From positions 124,001 to 188,000 of the forward strand of contig KV918780.1 in NCBI GenBank assembly GCA_002049455.2: 64,000 bases of DNA, written 5' to 3'. The DNA is from Porphyra umbilicalis. Lineage: Eukaryota > Rhodophyta > Bangiophyceae > Bangiales > Bangiaceae. Numbering within the stretch: position 1 is the first letter of the stretch; each line of letters opens with the position of its first letter. Of this stretch, positions 1 to 11,790 are shown one piece after another. The position numbers and the translations under genes are program-made. The notes beneath the pieces were generated by a model. That model was not told the origin of the DNA. It ran no database searches and was given only the letters and a program-made list of their open reading frames with translations.

Positions 1-196
1 GTGCAGATGGTCTTCGAGCACTTCTGAACTCCACTGCGGGCTCTGTCACCGAGATCAACAAAAAGTGGGCATAATTTGATCGCATAATCAATGTGCGACA
101 GTTCTGCGAACCGTCGGTGGGCGTGTTCGAATCTCGCAGTTCTCAGTGTTAAGGAATCAGGGACAAAACGCTGTGCTGGGGCCCGCAGGTACCGAC

Positions 197-990
197 TAGT
201 CCCTTTACATAAAGCTCGTTGTGGGCCACTTGCGTCTGTATGCACCAATTGGTCAATGGGACGCCCGCGCGGTCGGGTTTTGCACACGGGCTACAATGGC
301 AAACAAAAGGATTGCGCGACGGCCCCGATTTTCAGCGCATCCGACGCCAAACATTCTAAGGACCTGCATGCACGCCCGGATCAACTTCACCCAGATCCGC
401 GAGCGGCGCAGCGCGAGGCCGTCGAATTGATCCCCCGACTTACAAATTCCCGAATTGGAATGAACAGAGGATATTGGGGACGGCCCAGATTTTTGACGAG
501 CAGCGGAGCGCGCGGCCGTCGAAATGAACGCGTGACTTACAGTCCGCCATGTTCGTACAATCAGAGGATTTTCGGCACGGCCCAGAGTTTCGGCGAGCAG
601 CGCAGCGCGAGGGCGTCGAAATAAATGCCAGGGCTACCGCGAGCGGCGTAGCGTGAGGGCGTTTTCCCACCGGCTGCTGGGTGGCGGGGTTGGGGGGCCG
701 CCGGGTGGCGCGGTGGGGGGGTCCTAGAGGGAGGGCCGCCTCCCAGCCGGGTGGCGGGGTGGAGGGGTGGGGGGGTCCGGGTGGGAGGGCCGCGTCCCCC
801 CGGCCGCCGGGTGGCGGGGTGGGGGGGGTCCGGGGGGAAGGCCGCCTCCCTCCCGGCGTCTGTCCGCGGATTCTATCGAGCTGCTTTCAGTCTGAATGAG
901 ATTGGTTTTTTTTTGCTCAGTGCGTACACTAATGCGCGCTCGCACAGCTCGCGCGGGTCCTACCTCATGTCTGTCTCACTTCATTTGTTC
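197..990 (+). repeat. Dispersed TATA-bearing repeat, copy A
   Basis: First of three copies of one repeat family (others near 10700 and 12490). All copies share a TATA-like box (TTTACATAAAG here), then a GTGGGCCAC block, a GGCAAACAAA block and a GATTTTCAGCGCAT block. In this copy the middle holds about three degenerate sub-units with a GACGGCCCAGA motif and a GCAGCGCGAGG motif, followed by a G-rich minisatellite and a closing GCGCGGGTCCTAC block. No protein is supported; overlapping ORFs on both strands are effects of GC bias. It may be an LTR-like or SINE-like repeat, but I do not recognise the family. Confidence 0.65.
660..880 (+). repeat. G-rich minisatellite inside repeat copy A
   Basis: Tandem array of units built on GGGTGGCGGGGTGGGGGG and GGGAGGGCCGCCTCCC. 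The units vary in length and sequence. The same array recurs in copy B near 11020-11160 and 11470-11680, so it is part of the dispersed repeat. Dense G-runs make quadruplex formation plausible. Confidence 0.8.
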
Positions 991-2860
991 TCTGAGAACC
1001 GCACATATTTTGGAGAGACCAGAACTCCGCCGCTACGACCGCAAATGACAAGAAGTCTTCACACAAGGAATAGAGACCCGTATGGTACGCATTCTTATGT
1101 AGGAAGCCCTCACACGGCACACCTATGTCGAAGAGATACGGCTCAGACGCTTACTCTTTAGGCCATCCGGCACACTGGGCGAGCCGCACGAGGTCACAGC
1201 ACCGTTTCCCGCATTTGTCCCCTGTTCGCATACCTCGTGCATTCGAGTGCACTATTCTGCGCAGCGCTCCAATCCCACTCGCCGAAGGTGGACGTCCATA
1301 AAGAGTATGTCGAGAAGAAGCGCAAGCGTTTTGTTGCAGCGATCCCCTGACATTGGGAGGCTACTTAAAAGTTCGTTCATCCAGAAGTGCGGTCTCTTAC
1401 GCGCCTTTTCAGATGTGATCTCACGAGATCCGGCAGTCCATCGAGTCGCGCGCTTTGTCAGTAGCCAATGAACGCCTGCGCATGGGCACTCGTAAATTAA
1501 AGACGGAAAAGCCCTCGAAAGCCTCTCTGCGCGGCTCAAGCGCCATCGCACACCTACCTCACGCACCCTTCCCCCGTCGTCGCTGTCGTGCCTCCCGCGG
1601 TCGCCATCGTGGGGCAGCGTATGTGTGCCACTGCACCGGTGGCCGCAGCGGACTGTTCGTTCCAGGAAAGCAGCGGCGCCGCCGGGGAGCGCTATGTGGC
1701 GGGGAAGCGGGGGGGGGGGGGGGAGGGGCTGGGGGAGCAAGCAGTTGCTTTGAGTCGGCGGTGACAAGCGTCGCGCCGGCAACGACGAGTGCCACACTGC
1801 ACTTCAGCGCGGCGGCTGACGCCGCCGGCGACGGGCGTGCTCCAACCGCCGACGTGGACGCGTGCGCCGCATCCGCTGTGGCAAGCGGCGTCAGAGGTAC
1901 GGCTGCACCCGCCGCTGCCGGCGGCGGCACTGCGATCGCAACCGTATGCGACACCGCGCATACATCCACCACCCCGTTGCCGACCCCACAGCCCGCACGG
2001 GCCAACCGCACCGGCGCACCACCAGAAGGGCCCGAGCGTGGGCGGGTGGGGGGGGGGGAGGGCAGGGGACGGAGGCGGCACTGCGCTCAGACGGCGCGAG
2101 TGCGGGGGCGGTGGCAGCCGGCACCGACAGCCAGGGCAGCATTCCGCCGACGCCTGTGGGCGTCCACCTGTGCACTTTAGTCGGAGGCCGCTGCCATTAA
2201 GGTGATAAGGCTGACGCTTCTCAGATTCTTGTTCACCGTGAAATCTCTTCCCTTGCTCAGCTGTCACCGTCCTTTCTTCCTATCCATGCGGCATCAAGGG
2301 ATCTCGCTCGCGAGGCTAAAAACTTTGCCTCCCTGTTCTTGCATTCTTCCCGATCTGGTCAGTCATTAGTCGGGTGCTGTCGAGAATCGGGCGTGTCGGA
2401 TGCGCCTGATCGATACGGATGCGGAAGTGGGCATGAACGGGTCGGATGTGCTGCGCTTTGTGCTCCTTTTTATCTTCTGAGGACCCAAGGGCCACCCTCT
2501 GATACTTCTACAAAGTTTGGGGTCCATTGATGTACATGCGCCGAACCCAGAGCCGATTTTCCATAGGACTAATAAGATGAGATAGACTTGAGTCTACTCT
2601 CTTAAAGACGGTTGCAGGCTACTTTTTGTCTGTAGACGACCACCCCCGATTGCTGATCGTCAAGCAGTGTCAGTGTTCACCCCCGATACAAGCGAATGGG
2701 CCAGTGTTCTCAAGTATTTACGGATTTCATGACACGGCGTGCACATGAAGTGCAGATCGGTCGGCATTCCAGCCTCCATGACAGAAATTTGCACCCAGAT
2801 TTTGACACTTTCTCAGACGAATGATAGCAGAAAACTAAATACGACTGATTATTCATATAA
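991..2860. other. No supported gene; GC-rich stretch
   Basis: Long overlapping ORFs on both strands between about 1455 and 2270 have Ala/Arg/Pro/Gly-rich translations in every frame, which is typical of GC-rich noncoding DNA. I see no domain, splice-site set or codon structure that favours one frame. The flanks (991-1450 and 2280-2860) are nearer balanced composition and show nothing I recognise. Confidence 0.5.
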
Positions 2861-2861
2861 G

Positions 2862-3425
2862 GGGTGAGTTGGGCCCACCACACCTGCCTCGGAACGGGTG
2901 GGATGGGTTGGGGTTGGGTGGGGTGTGGTGGGGCTGAGCAGGTGGCGTGGGGCGGGGTGACGTGTGGTGGCGTGGCGTGGCGCGGCGTGGCGTGTCGCGG
3001 GTGGGGTGGCGTGGTGTGGGTGGCGCGGGTGGGGTGGGGTGTGGTGGGATTCAGCGGCCGGGATGGGGCGGGGTGGGGTGTGGTGGAGTGCGGTGTGGTG
3101 GGGTTCAGCATGTGAGGCGGGGCGGGGTGGCTTTGCCTGGTGCGGCGTGGGGTGTGGTGGCGTGGCGCGGGTGGCGTGGCGTGGCGTGGATGGCGCAGGT
3201 GGTGTGGCGCGGGGTGGCGTGGCGCGGGTGGGATGGTGTGGGGTGAAATGGCGCGGGTGGCGTGGGGTGGCGTGGGGTGGCGTGGGATCGGGTGGGATGA
3301 CGTGGGTTGAGGTGGGGTCTGGTCGGGTCCGGTGGGGTGGGGTGGGGTTGGGGTCGGGTTGGGTCGGGTCGTCTTGGGCGAGGTGGGATGGAGTAGGGTG
3401 GTGTGGGAGCGGTAGGTGAGATGGA
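2862..3425 (+). repeat. Strand-asymmetric GTGGG/GTGGC array
   Basis: About 560 bases almost wholly made of short units such as GTGGGGTGGGGT and GTGGCGTGGCG, with very few C and A on the plus strand. The minus strand gives long His/Pro/Thr ORFs that reflect the repeat. Unit order is irregular, so this is a degenerate array and not a clean microsatellite. GGG-runs at short spacing suggest quadruplex potential on the plus strand. Confidence 0.9.
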
Positions 3426-4382
3426 GTGTGAAGCGTGGATGATAGTGCAGTCGCGGCATTTCTTTATGAACGGGAGTGCATAAGGTACAGCATGGAGATC
3501 TCTACACGAAAATTTGACCGAAAACCCCAGGTTTTCTGGCTCGGCATACCAGGTCGCCTGGGATATCGAGCCAAACCCACTTCCATGGAGCGATTTATCT
3601 GGGAATCCGTGCAGCGGCGACCTGGCCCGTGCGGATCGACCTGGGATTTCGAGTCCACTGTCGCGGATCGGCCTGGATAAGATCCTCAGCCTCTCTGCCC
3701 ATGCCGCTTCGCGCGCCAACAATCCCCGCCAGCTCTGAACAAATTGTGAAGTGGCCGTGTCTTCATAAATTCCCGTCCTTTGGCCTGCCCCATCGCCACC
3801 GCGCCGTAGTGACACGTCAGGCTGCTGGGAGGGAGGGTATCCTCGGCTGGGGCAGCGCCCCGATACAGACGGTCCGGTAACGCGGGCTGGCGGCGCTCTG
3901 GGCCGCCGCCAAGCGACCATCCCGGCACGTGGCGGCATCAGGACCAGCATGCCTCGAGCTGTCAGACTGAACGAGGGGGGTGGTGCAGCGGATAAAGGAT
4001 GGCCAACACAGCGATGCATTGAGCACTCCTCGTGTGCGTGCTGGAATGGAGATGTGAGACTTGTGGCCACCTGGCTGAAGCACCTGATGCTTATGACGGG
4101 CGAGCTGCTCCCAGTCTGGCCTTCCATCTTCAAGATATGGATGCCGATGGAGGCTTCCAGAGCATTCAGGTGTCAGCCGTGCAATCCTGCCATTTCGTTG
4201 GGAACTGCTTCGCCCTGATTGCCTGTAAAAAAGTCACCCATGGCCTTACCGACGATGTATTCCATCAGCCATCGACACTCGCATTGCCACCGCCGGTGCT
4301 CCTTCTTCGCCGCCTCGTCATCGACCTGCTACTTCAGCTCCTTCCCCCCCATCCCAACCTCTACCCCCCCCAGGCAGTGGCC
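3426..4382. other. Intergenic, with repeated CCTGGGAT motifs
   Basis: No gene is recognised. Around 3500-3680 the motif CCTGGGATNTCGAG recurs (near 3558 and 3641) with variants such as CCCCAGG; similar words recur near 10040-10220. This may be a small decayed repeat. The remainder up to 4382 lies just upstream of the transposase relic and could include its 5' region. Confidence 0.45.
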
Positions 4383-7300
4383 ATGGCACCCTCTGGCGCC
4401 GGCGAGCGGGACGCCTGTTACTGCCCATCCTGCACGGTCGACGGGCGCAGTGGTCCCAACTCTGTGTGTCGGTCACCACTTTTTAATCATCGACAGCGTG
4501 AAAAGCGCCGTCGTCTGGAGTATGGCGGCCACGGTGGCGGGCCAGCCAATGCCCTACTCCGCAATGGTGGGGTAGAAGGACCACCAGCGGGTAACGGGCT
4601 TTCGGTGCCGTCGGGCGGCCAGGCAGGACAACCGCCAGGCGATGACGGCGCCGGCGCCCAGGAGGCCGTCGAGGCGGACCGGCGCCGATGCGATGCAGAC
4701 GAAACGCCAAACGCAAGTGTCGTATCGAGCGATTCTTCGTCAAACGACGAATCAGACGGATCAGACGGGTCAAACGACGTGCCACCACCGGATATCAACG
4801 CTGATCCGAAGCGAGAAGATCAGATTGGGGCTTCTCCAATCCCGACTTACCAACCAACCGTCAGCACGAACGAAGGGCGCCTGACCGTGGGCCAGTAAAA
4901 GGATTGCAGAGCAGACCTTGCGTTGCGTGCCTTCACAATTCAACACGATTTGACGCAAGCGTCGATTGTGGATCTACTTCAATTAAGCTCCTCCGCGGCC
5001 GCGTACTGCACGCCCCACCTCATGGAGCGTTTCGTCGATGCCAGCGTCAACTTGGAGACAAGGTCAGTCAACTGTTGCATCATCGGGTGAGTGGCCCTCA
5101 CCCATACGCGCGCGCAACAGACCACGTGAGACGCTTGCGGAGCACCGCGCTTCACAGCCAACGGAGAGCCGGCCAAACAGGCCACGTACTGGTCCTTGAC
5201 ATCCTGGTTGGCTCACCTTCTTAGCTATCCCATAATTGGGAAGTCAATGACGGAGAACATGGCTGCGGCGCGCACGGCTATGGATGAAGTGGCCGACGGG
5301 GTCCACGACTACCCCCTCAGCTCAACCTTCCGTCGCTACCGCGATGCAGGGCTCTTTGATCGCGGCCCTTTCGTACCAGTTAACTGTGGAACCGACGGCT
5401 TTCAGCTCATTCGACAGAACGGGTTCGAAGGCTGGCCGGTCACGGCCACACCCCTGAGTCTGAGACCTGACCAACGGACGCGCACAAAGTATCAACTAAT
5501 GCTGGTCGTAACGCCTGGGCCAAGACAACCCGTCGACCTCGAATCGTTTCTACACCCCATCGCGGCGGAGTTGATTGAACTGGCCAAGGGTGTTCCCGGT
5601 CTAATAGTAGCCAACTCGCCGACCCCAGTCGTGTTCAGAGCCGGAGTGCTCAACCTTACGACGGATCAACCGGGCGGCGACAAGGTCTGTCAGCTACCTG
5701 GCGTCAGCAGCTACTTTTAAAACCGTTTTCGTCTCTTCCGGGGAGTCTAAGCTCCTGCAAGTAGCCAGGTTTACTTCCTGCCGAAGGATCTCAGCGGCAA
5801 GTTCCTGTTCAAAGTACATGACCGCATTGCACCACGAGGCACGGCCACAAGTATCGCCGAAAGTGCAGCTGAAGTGGAGGACGCGCTTGCAGAAGGAAAA
5901 TCGGTTGCGCACCAGACAAGGGTGCAGCAGATGAGTGGCGTGAAGAGCTACTCCTTGCTCTTCGCGCCCAGCCCAGAAATGCGCACCGCCTACCTGCACC
6001 TGAAGCGCCTATGGACAATGGGTCCTACCGCCGCCCCCTACGATACCATGTACTTGGTGCTCCTAAGCGTTGCGCCGCACCATTGAAAGCTCTTCACTGG
6101 GCTCAAGCTGGTAAAAAACAAGAAGGACAAAGACTACTTCTCACCGAAGGCTACAGTGGCCCTCATCGGCTGCGACCTTCGGAAGGCCCGCCACACGGTG
6201 CCCCTGGCCCAGGCCGGATCTTTGAGAAGTATCGACATCTATCAAAAGCACTTCAAAGCGGGCGAATGGATGCACCATATCCTGTGCAGCGAAGAAGTAC
6301 TGCTGGCAGGACGGATTCTAAGGGCCTTCGACAAAATCTTCATGGCAGTAAGCCACGCCTGCCGTCTGCTATTCCGACCTAGGGGCGTATCTGAAGCGGA
6401 TATCCAGTCCATTGACAACGATTACAAGAACTTCGTGACCAACTACTACGATAATATATGCCGCGGATCGGGCGAGCGGTTACAGCTCTGCCAGTCTACA
6501 GTTTCTTCTCTTCTAAACATTGATGCGCTGCTCCGCGCGTGCGGCCCAGCCTGAGTCGTCTTGCAGTTTCCGATGAAACAGGAAGTTGGGACGCTGGGAA
6601 AGCTGATCCGCTCCAGTGCGAGACCGCATGCCACCCTCGTCAAGAATGTCACGCGCCAATGCAAGGCCGACCTCATTACTTCCTTTGGCCAGCAATACTT
6701 ACCCACCGAATGGGCAGAAACAACGAAGAAACGTCGGACGGCGCCCGATCTTCCTCGCGGCAGCCTGAAGGTACCTCAGGATGTGGGCCCTGACTGCGCG
6801 CTGCTCCCACCAAGGAGCGAGCCGGTGGGCCTTGGAGGGGCGGAGCCTGCCAGTATGCGGGCGGTCCTGATTCAAGAAAACTCAGAGGAGGTGCCTCTTC
6901 AGGTTCTACCGAGCCAAGCTGGCTCCCGGAAAAATTGCCGGATGTAAGCCTGTCGGGTCGGACTGCGATAAGCGCCAGCGCAATAACTATTTGGTACCGA
7001 TCAACTCCCGAGAAGATTTCTTCCTCTCTGACGGATCCGTGGGGGAGCGATCAGTCTCGATGCTTGGGGCTATCTTACACTACGGGTCCGTGTTCATTGA
7101 TGGCCGAGAAGTGGCCTTCGCCTACGTAGAGCGTTCAATGTCGGCCAAGGACCGCCCCGGCCGGTATGGTTACGCGGCGACCAAGTTCGGAACTGAGTGT
7201 ATCCTCGGGCTAGGCAGGTCATGCGGATACGTACCAGTCGGCGCCGTGGCCGAAGGCGTCGCCACAATCGAGGGACGGGGCCTCCATTTTGCGCACTTCA

Positions 7301-7392
7301 AGCGGGAGCCGTTTTCTGAGGACCTGTGGAACCACAAGGGGCTGGCGAAGCGGACGCAAACCAAATGTCACTGGGTTGAAATCAGCGTGTGA
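4383..7392 (+). pseudogene. Decayed Tnp2-type (CACTA/Plavaka-like) transposase
   Basis: Relic of a DDE transposase that cuts and pastes a DNA transposon. From the ATG at 4383 the frame gives a basic Cys-containing N-terminus (YCPSC, then KRRRLE), an acidic Ser/Asp linker, then a Tnp2-like core: CGTDGFQ near 5385, a PGPRQPVDLESFLHP block near 5517 and FRAG(V)LNLTTDQPG near 5634. Tnp2-family text such as KLFTGLKLVKN (near 6087) and GTLGKLIRS (near 6590) follows in the same frame. That frame is interrupted by in-frame stops, including 4896-4898, 5718-5720, 6084-6086 and 6552-6554, and a frame change lies between 6947 and 6991, after which a C-terminal piece (6991-7392) continues. Some gaps could be introns, but no convincing splice pairs were seen. 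No terminal inverted repeats were found. The family call rests on motif order and is fairly secure; the subgroup is less so. Confidence 0.7.
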
Positions 7393-7943
7393 CTGCTTGA
7401 ACAGCATAGAAAGCAGTGACTAAGACAATGACAAGTGCCGTATTTACTTTGTTCACGCACACAATTGCAGCTCCCATTCATTCCAGTGACGTAATTTCGC
7501 CAAGCAGATCTCAACTGGACCCAGGGCCCACGGAGGCCTCTGGGCCGCACGATCTCGGCGACGCGGTCGAGGGGGCGGCATTGGTTTCCAATGGCCTCTG
7601 GCTGGGGTGCCCGTTGACCAGCACTGCCCGGCGGCAGCTTTCCGCCACCGGTGCTTCGCGGGCGCTTTACGAAAACGGAGCGCTCAGATTTAGCGCTCTG
7701 GGAGTGTTCTGGCCAGCGCCCAGACGATGCCAGGGCACCCCTGGCCACACGGACTATCACGGTGTGAGCGACGCGGTCACCGCAGTCGCAGGCATCACCC
7801 TGTCGCTTCCAACGTCGTCTTCCCCGTCGCGCCTCAGAACGGCACGCACATTCCCCCCACCTTTTGCACCTGGCACTTGTGTGGCGCTCTCGACGGTTTT
7901 TTTCCGGTACCCCTGGACTGATCCTTCCCCGAGCTCCCGTGAC
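7393..7943. other. Intergenic, nothing recognised
   Basis: Mixed-composition sequence between the transposase relic and an uncertain gene. It has one open plus frame without recognisable motifs. It may hold the promoter of the candidate gene that begins at 7944; no clear TATA box was seen. Confidence 0.4.
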
Positions 7944-9250
7944 ATGGCGGCCGGCCGCAAGCGTGCGCGTAGTGCTAGCGGTACGTACTGTTTGTTTCTT
8001 TGGATCTGATGAATATCGAGTGCCCCCGCCCCACCCCTCCCCTCCAACATCCCCGCGGTCTGAGCGTGATTATGCTCTTTGTCCGTACGGCCACGTGTCA
8101 TATGTGTGTGATATGCTGTCCCATCCTTGTATGGACACCCGGACCTCCTTGTTTGTCTTCTTTTGGCACAAAATGGTGTACATGCGGGGGGGATGCACAC
8201 TAATATGGTGAATGATGCGACCGGAATACTTGAGTTCTTTCATTTGCGTTGTGTTCCTTCGTGCTCGATATCCTTCTCTTCCATCAGTTTCGTTTCCCTT
8301 GCAAGAAATTTGGCCGCCGCCGTCGCGGCGGCTGCAGCACTGCCGGCGGTGGCTTCCCGCGCGTCGAACGACGCATCGTCACCCCCGCGAGCGCAGCTGA
8401 ACCGAAAATTTGGGACCTCGGCGCGCGGCCGCTGCCTCGCCGCCACCACCGCTCAATCGTCAGCTGTCCGCTCCCCGCGAGGCGTTGCTCCCGCCCTCCT
8501 TGCGGTCGCGTTTCTCTCCTCGCGGCGCGGGCGCGCCAGGTTCTTCGGCCACGGGGGCGTCTTCCGCGTGCCCGACCAGGCGCGGCAGCGCCGAGGCTGC
8601 GGCCGCTCTGTCGAGCCCTGCTGGGCCTGCGGCGGTTTCGAACGGCTCTGCGGAGCGCCCGCTGGTGGTGCTGCCAGTCCCATCTCGGTCGCGTGGGGCG
8701 GGCAGGACCCGCGGCACCACGAACGGTCGGTGCGGATTCGACCTGCACCCGGACCCAGAAGCCGCGCGGCGTGCCGTGGGAATACCAGCAGCTGCCGTGA
8801 ACCGCCTGCCAGTTTTTGACGCCCTTAACATCTCTGGGCTGTACGTGCTACATGTCAAGCGGCTAGCAAAGTCCGCCGCCCCTCGTCACCTTCTGCGCAT
8901 ATGCGCGAGGCGACATTGACGTGGCTGTCCGTCACCTGGAACGGTTCGAGCCGCGGCCGGGCGTTTGTGTGCGGAGCTAGGGAGCCTGCTGTTTGCTTTT
9001 TAAGGTAGCAAACACCAGCGAGGCCTACCTCAAGGCGCTTGCAAAGAAGGGGCAGGCCGGGAAGGCGGCGGCCGCGGTGGCGACGGCGGGTGGGGCAACG
9101 CTTCCGTCGCCGTCATGGCCGCTGCCGCCGCCGCCGACTTGGTCGTTGCCACCCTCGTCGACGAGGTCACCGGCTGCACGGGCCAGATCGGGTACTAACG
9201 CCAGCGACCACGCAACTATTGACAGTGCGACGGTTGCCCAGTCGGCCTGA
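7944..9250 (+). CDS. Uncertain spliced gene, function unknown
   Basis: Weak candidate. An ATG at 7944 opens a short basic exon (MAAGRKRARSASG) that runs exactly into a strong 5' splice site, GTACGT, at 7981. Pyrimidine-rich tracts with AG ends occur near 8282-8305 and at 8336-8337; using the latter would continue in phase with ALPAVASRASNDASS. Downstream, another frame carries a less biased stretch (DLHPDPEAARRAVGIP near 8740), and a Lys/Ala-rich open stretch (SEAYLKALAKKGQAGKA) lies near 9008. I cannot settle the exon structure and recognise no domain. It could be GC-biased noncoding DNA with a chance donor site. Confidence 0.22.
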
Positions 9251-9495
9251 GATTTCTTTGCTTCGCATCGCTAGTTATTGACCGAACAATCCGACCTGCT
9301 CGAACACAACGATATCTTGTCAATGAATAGTTGACTAAACGAAGTATTCCTATTATAGTAATCTGTCAAGTATATTCGAACACAACGTACAGCAGAAACA
9401 GATATGCCAATACGTAAAACCATTCTTCACTCTTATATGTAACACTCTCTGAAGGTATCCCTGTGTAAGACTATGCTGTCACAACTGCACTCATA

Positions 9496-9936
9496 TTGCT
9501 GATCCCCCAATTCTGTCCTCATCGCCCCGGAACGGTAGTGGAACGGCAATGAATGCAGATCTCTCATTGGTCGAGCAGTCCGACAGCAGTGCATGTCCGG
9601 CCCGATCTTTACAGAATGTGCCCGTACGGCCCCCAATCGCACAATCGACGCCTTCGTTTTTCTGCACTTTTCTGCGTATCTCCCAGAAAATCTCGATATC
9701 CCAACGATTGCGGGCCGGTTGCTCCCTTGACACGGAAGGGATCGGAAGAAAATCTCAAGAAAAAGGAGGATCTCGGTTCTGCACGGAAGTGGCGGTGGGA
9801 GAGCCAATAGGACGTCTCAGATTCGTGCTGAGCAGCGGTTTACCGCTGCGTTTAACCAATAGATGGCCAGTTCCACAAGAACCGTACCGCCAGGAACCGT
9901 TCCTGGTCGATGAGGACAGAATTGGGGGATCAGCAA
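9496..9936. mobile_element. MITE, Tc1/mariner-type, 441 bp
   Basis: Nonautonomous element with terminal inverted repeats starting TTGCTGATCCCCCAATTCTG. The first 29 bases at 9496 match the reverse complement of the end at 9936, and similarity continues for about 15 more. A TA dinucleotide flanks each end (9494-9495, 9937-9938), as expected for a TA target duplication. The interior has no coherent coding frame. Near-identical length and a related terminus are seen in the element at 54753-55201. Confidence 0.8.
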
Positions 9937-9938
9937 TA

Positions 9939-10699
9939 CTTGAGTACGGACTAATGCGCTGTCTGACAGCGTTGCTCTCAGCCACCCATCTATGCAACGT
10001 GGATGCCTGTGAGCGAACCAAAGTCCATACAATCCCAGGTTGTACTTGGGATTCTGAGCCCCAGCGATGCTCGAAAATCCCAGGCAGCTGGCATTCTGCA
10101 TCAACTTTAAGGCCTCTTTTGAGGGGTGTGCGGGTCTTTGACCTGGGATATTGAGCTACGCAACCTTGTTTTTTGTGCCACTTCATCTGGTATTTTGGGC
10201 CCTAAAACCTGGGATTTCTGGTTAGATGTGCTAGTAGAGGATGTTCACGTCGTTTCATGGCGGGGACACGGATTGCATCTTCTGGGCAGGGCCCCAAGAC
10301 TTGATTCTGGAGAAGCCTATAGGCGCTAGCCAGCCGACGGGCACTCCTGCCGTATAGAGCAGCGCATTCATGGTGCTCTGTGCATGAAGAACACCCGGTG
10401 CTCCGTGTTTCTGCAGGCTTAACGACTGAGGTGCTAGCCGTCTTTGAAGTTTAGAGGCGCTGTGATGTACACGCCACCTCGACACGGGTACACCTGTGAC
10501 ATCCTCTCGTTAAAGAGCCGTCACATTTTTCCCGAGCACCCTACAGGCGCTAGCCGGCCAATGGGCACTTGTCTCACATCCTCCAGGCCAACTATGAGAA
10601 CTGGCTATTGAGACTCCGATTTCCAGCGCTGTGGCATAGGCCTTCGAAGTGAGTGATGGGGCTCCACTTCTGGACGTGGTGAAGGACCCGGTCTAATCT
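9939..10699. other. Intergenic with palindromic CCTGGGAT motifs
   Basis: No gene recognised. Between about 10030 and 10220 the words CCCAGG and CCTGGGAT recur in both orientations, and one segment around 10190-10220 can fold with GGGCCC in the middle. The same motif family occurs at 3500-3680, so this is probably a short decayed dispersed repeat. Confidence 0.4.
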
Positions 10700-11790
10700 G
10701 TCACTTCCTTTTATATAAAGCTCGCGGTGGGCCACATGCGTCTGTCTGTTTGTATATCTATCCTGTCTGTGCAGCCCACGAATTGGATCGGGTCTCGCAC
10801 ACGGGCTAAAAAAGCAAACAAATGGATTGCGCGAGCGCCCAAAGTTTCGGCGCATTCCGACGACAAAACTTCGAAGGACCTGCCTGCACACCCGGATCAT
10901 ATGCATCCATAACCGCGAGCGGCGCAGCGCGATGCCGTTGAAATGAACGCCTGCGTTACAGTGATCTAAATCGTCTCGAACAGAGCGAAATCGGGACGGC
11001 CCAGATGGCAGCGCGACGACGCCTTCCCACAGGCTGCTGGGTGGCGGGGTGGGGGGCCGCCAGGTGGCGGGGTGGGGGGGTCCGGGTGGGAAGGCCGCCT
11101 CCCCCCCGGCCGCCGGGTGGCGGGGTGGGGGGGGTCCGGGGGGTAGGGCCGCCCCCCCCCTCAGCATCTATCAGTGAATTTTATCGCGTTCCTTTCAGTC
11201 GGAATGACATTGCGGACATATTCCTCAGCATTGACGCCAGACTGACGGCAAGCGGGGCAGCGCGAGGGCACCTTCCCGCCGGCTGCAGGGTGGCGGGGTG
11301 GGTGGGTGGCCGAGTGGCGGGGTGCGGGGGTACGGCGGGTAGGGCCCCTCCGCCCCCAGCATCTATCAGTGAATCTTATCGCATTGCTTTCAGTCTGAAT
11401 GACATTTCGGGCATATTGCTCAATACCAACGCCAGCCTTACGGCGAGCGGGGCAGTGCGAGGGCGCCTTCCCACCGGCTGTGGGGCGGTGGGGTGGGGGG
11501 GCCGCCGAGGGGCGGGATGGGGGTGTCCGGGGGGGAGGGCCGCCTCCTCCACGGCCGCCCGATGGCGGGGTGGGGGTGTCTGCGGGGGAGGGCCGTCTCC
11601 CCCCAGGCCGCCAGATGGTGGCGTGGGGGGAACCCGGGGAGGAGGGCCGCTTCTCTGTCGGCCGCTGGGTGGCGGGATGAGTGCCTGCCACGCGCTTCGC
11701 GGGTACATTTTCGTATATGGTCTGCCCGCATCGCCCCATTGTGGGTTCTCAGAGCCCGCGCGGGTCCTACTTGTGTCTATTTTACCGCAG
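10700..11790 (+). repeat. Dispersed TATA-bearing repeat, copy B
   Basis: Longest copy of the family. It opens with a good TATA box (TTATATAAAG, 10711-10720), then GTGGGCCACATGCGTCTG, GGCAAACAAATGGATTGCGC and a CGCATTCCGACGACAAA block, matching copies A and C. From about 11030 it passes into G-rich minisatellite and two tandem units of about 196 bp, and it ends with GCGCGGGTCCTAC as copy A does. The TATA box at a fixed place in all copies suggests the repeat carries its own promoter, as an LTR would. No coding frame is credible. Confidence 0.68.
11163..11560 (+). repeat. Two tandem ~196-bp units within copy B
   Basis: Each unit starts CAGCATCTATCAGTGAAT, passes through a TTTCAGTC(G/T)GAATGACATT block and a GCGAGCGGGGCAG block, and ends in a G-rich segment. 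The units start near 11163 and 11359 and are clearly homologous but diverged. A single related unit is present in copy A near 860-950, so copy number varies between insertions. Confidence 0.75.

Noticed and set aside
121-138. tRNA-like GTTCGAATCTCGC word
   Set aside because: Stem is imperfect and the rest of a tRNA fold is missing.
1455-2270. Overlapping ORFs of 150-240 residues on both strands
   Set aside because: Ala/Arg/Pro/Gly-rich in every frame, as expected from GC-rich noncoding DNA; no motif or splice signal favours one.
2710-3459. His/Pro/Thr-rich minus-strand ORF
   Set aside because: A direct product of the GTGGG/GTGGC array, with no sign of selection for protein.
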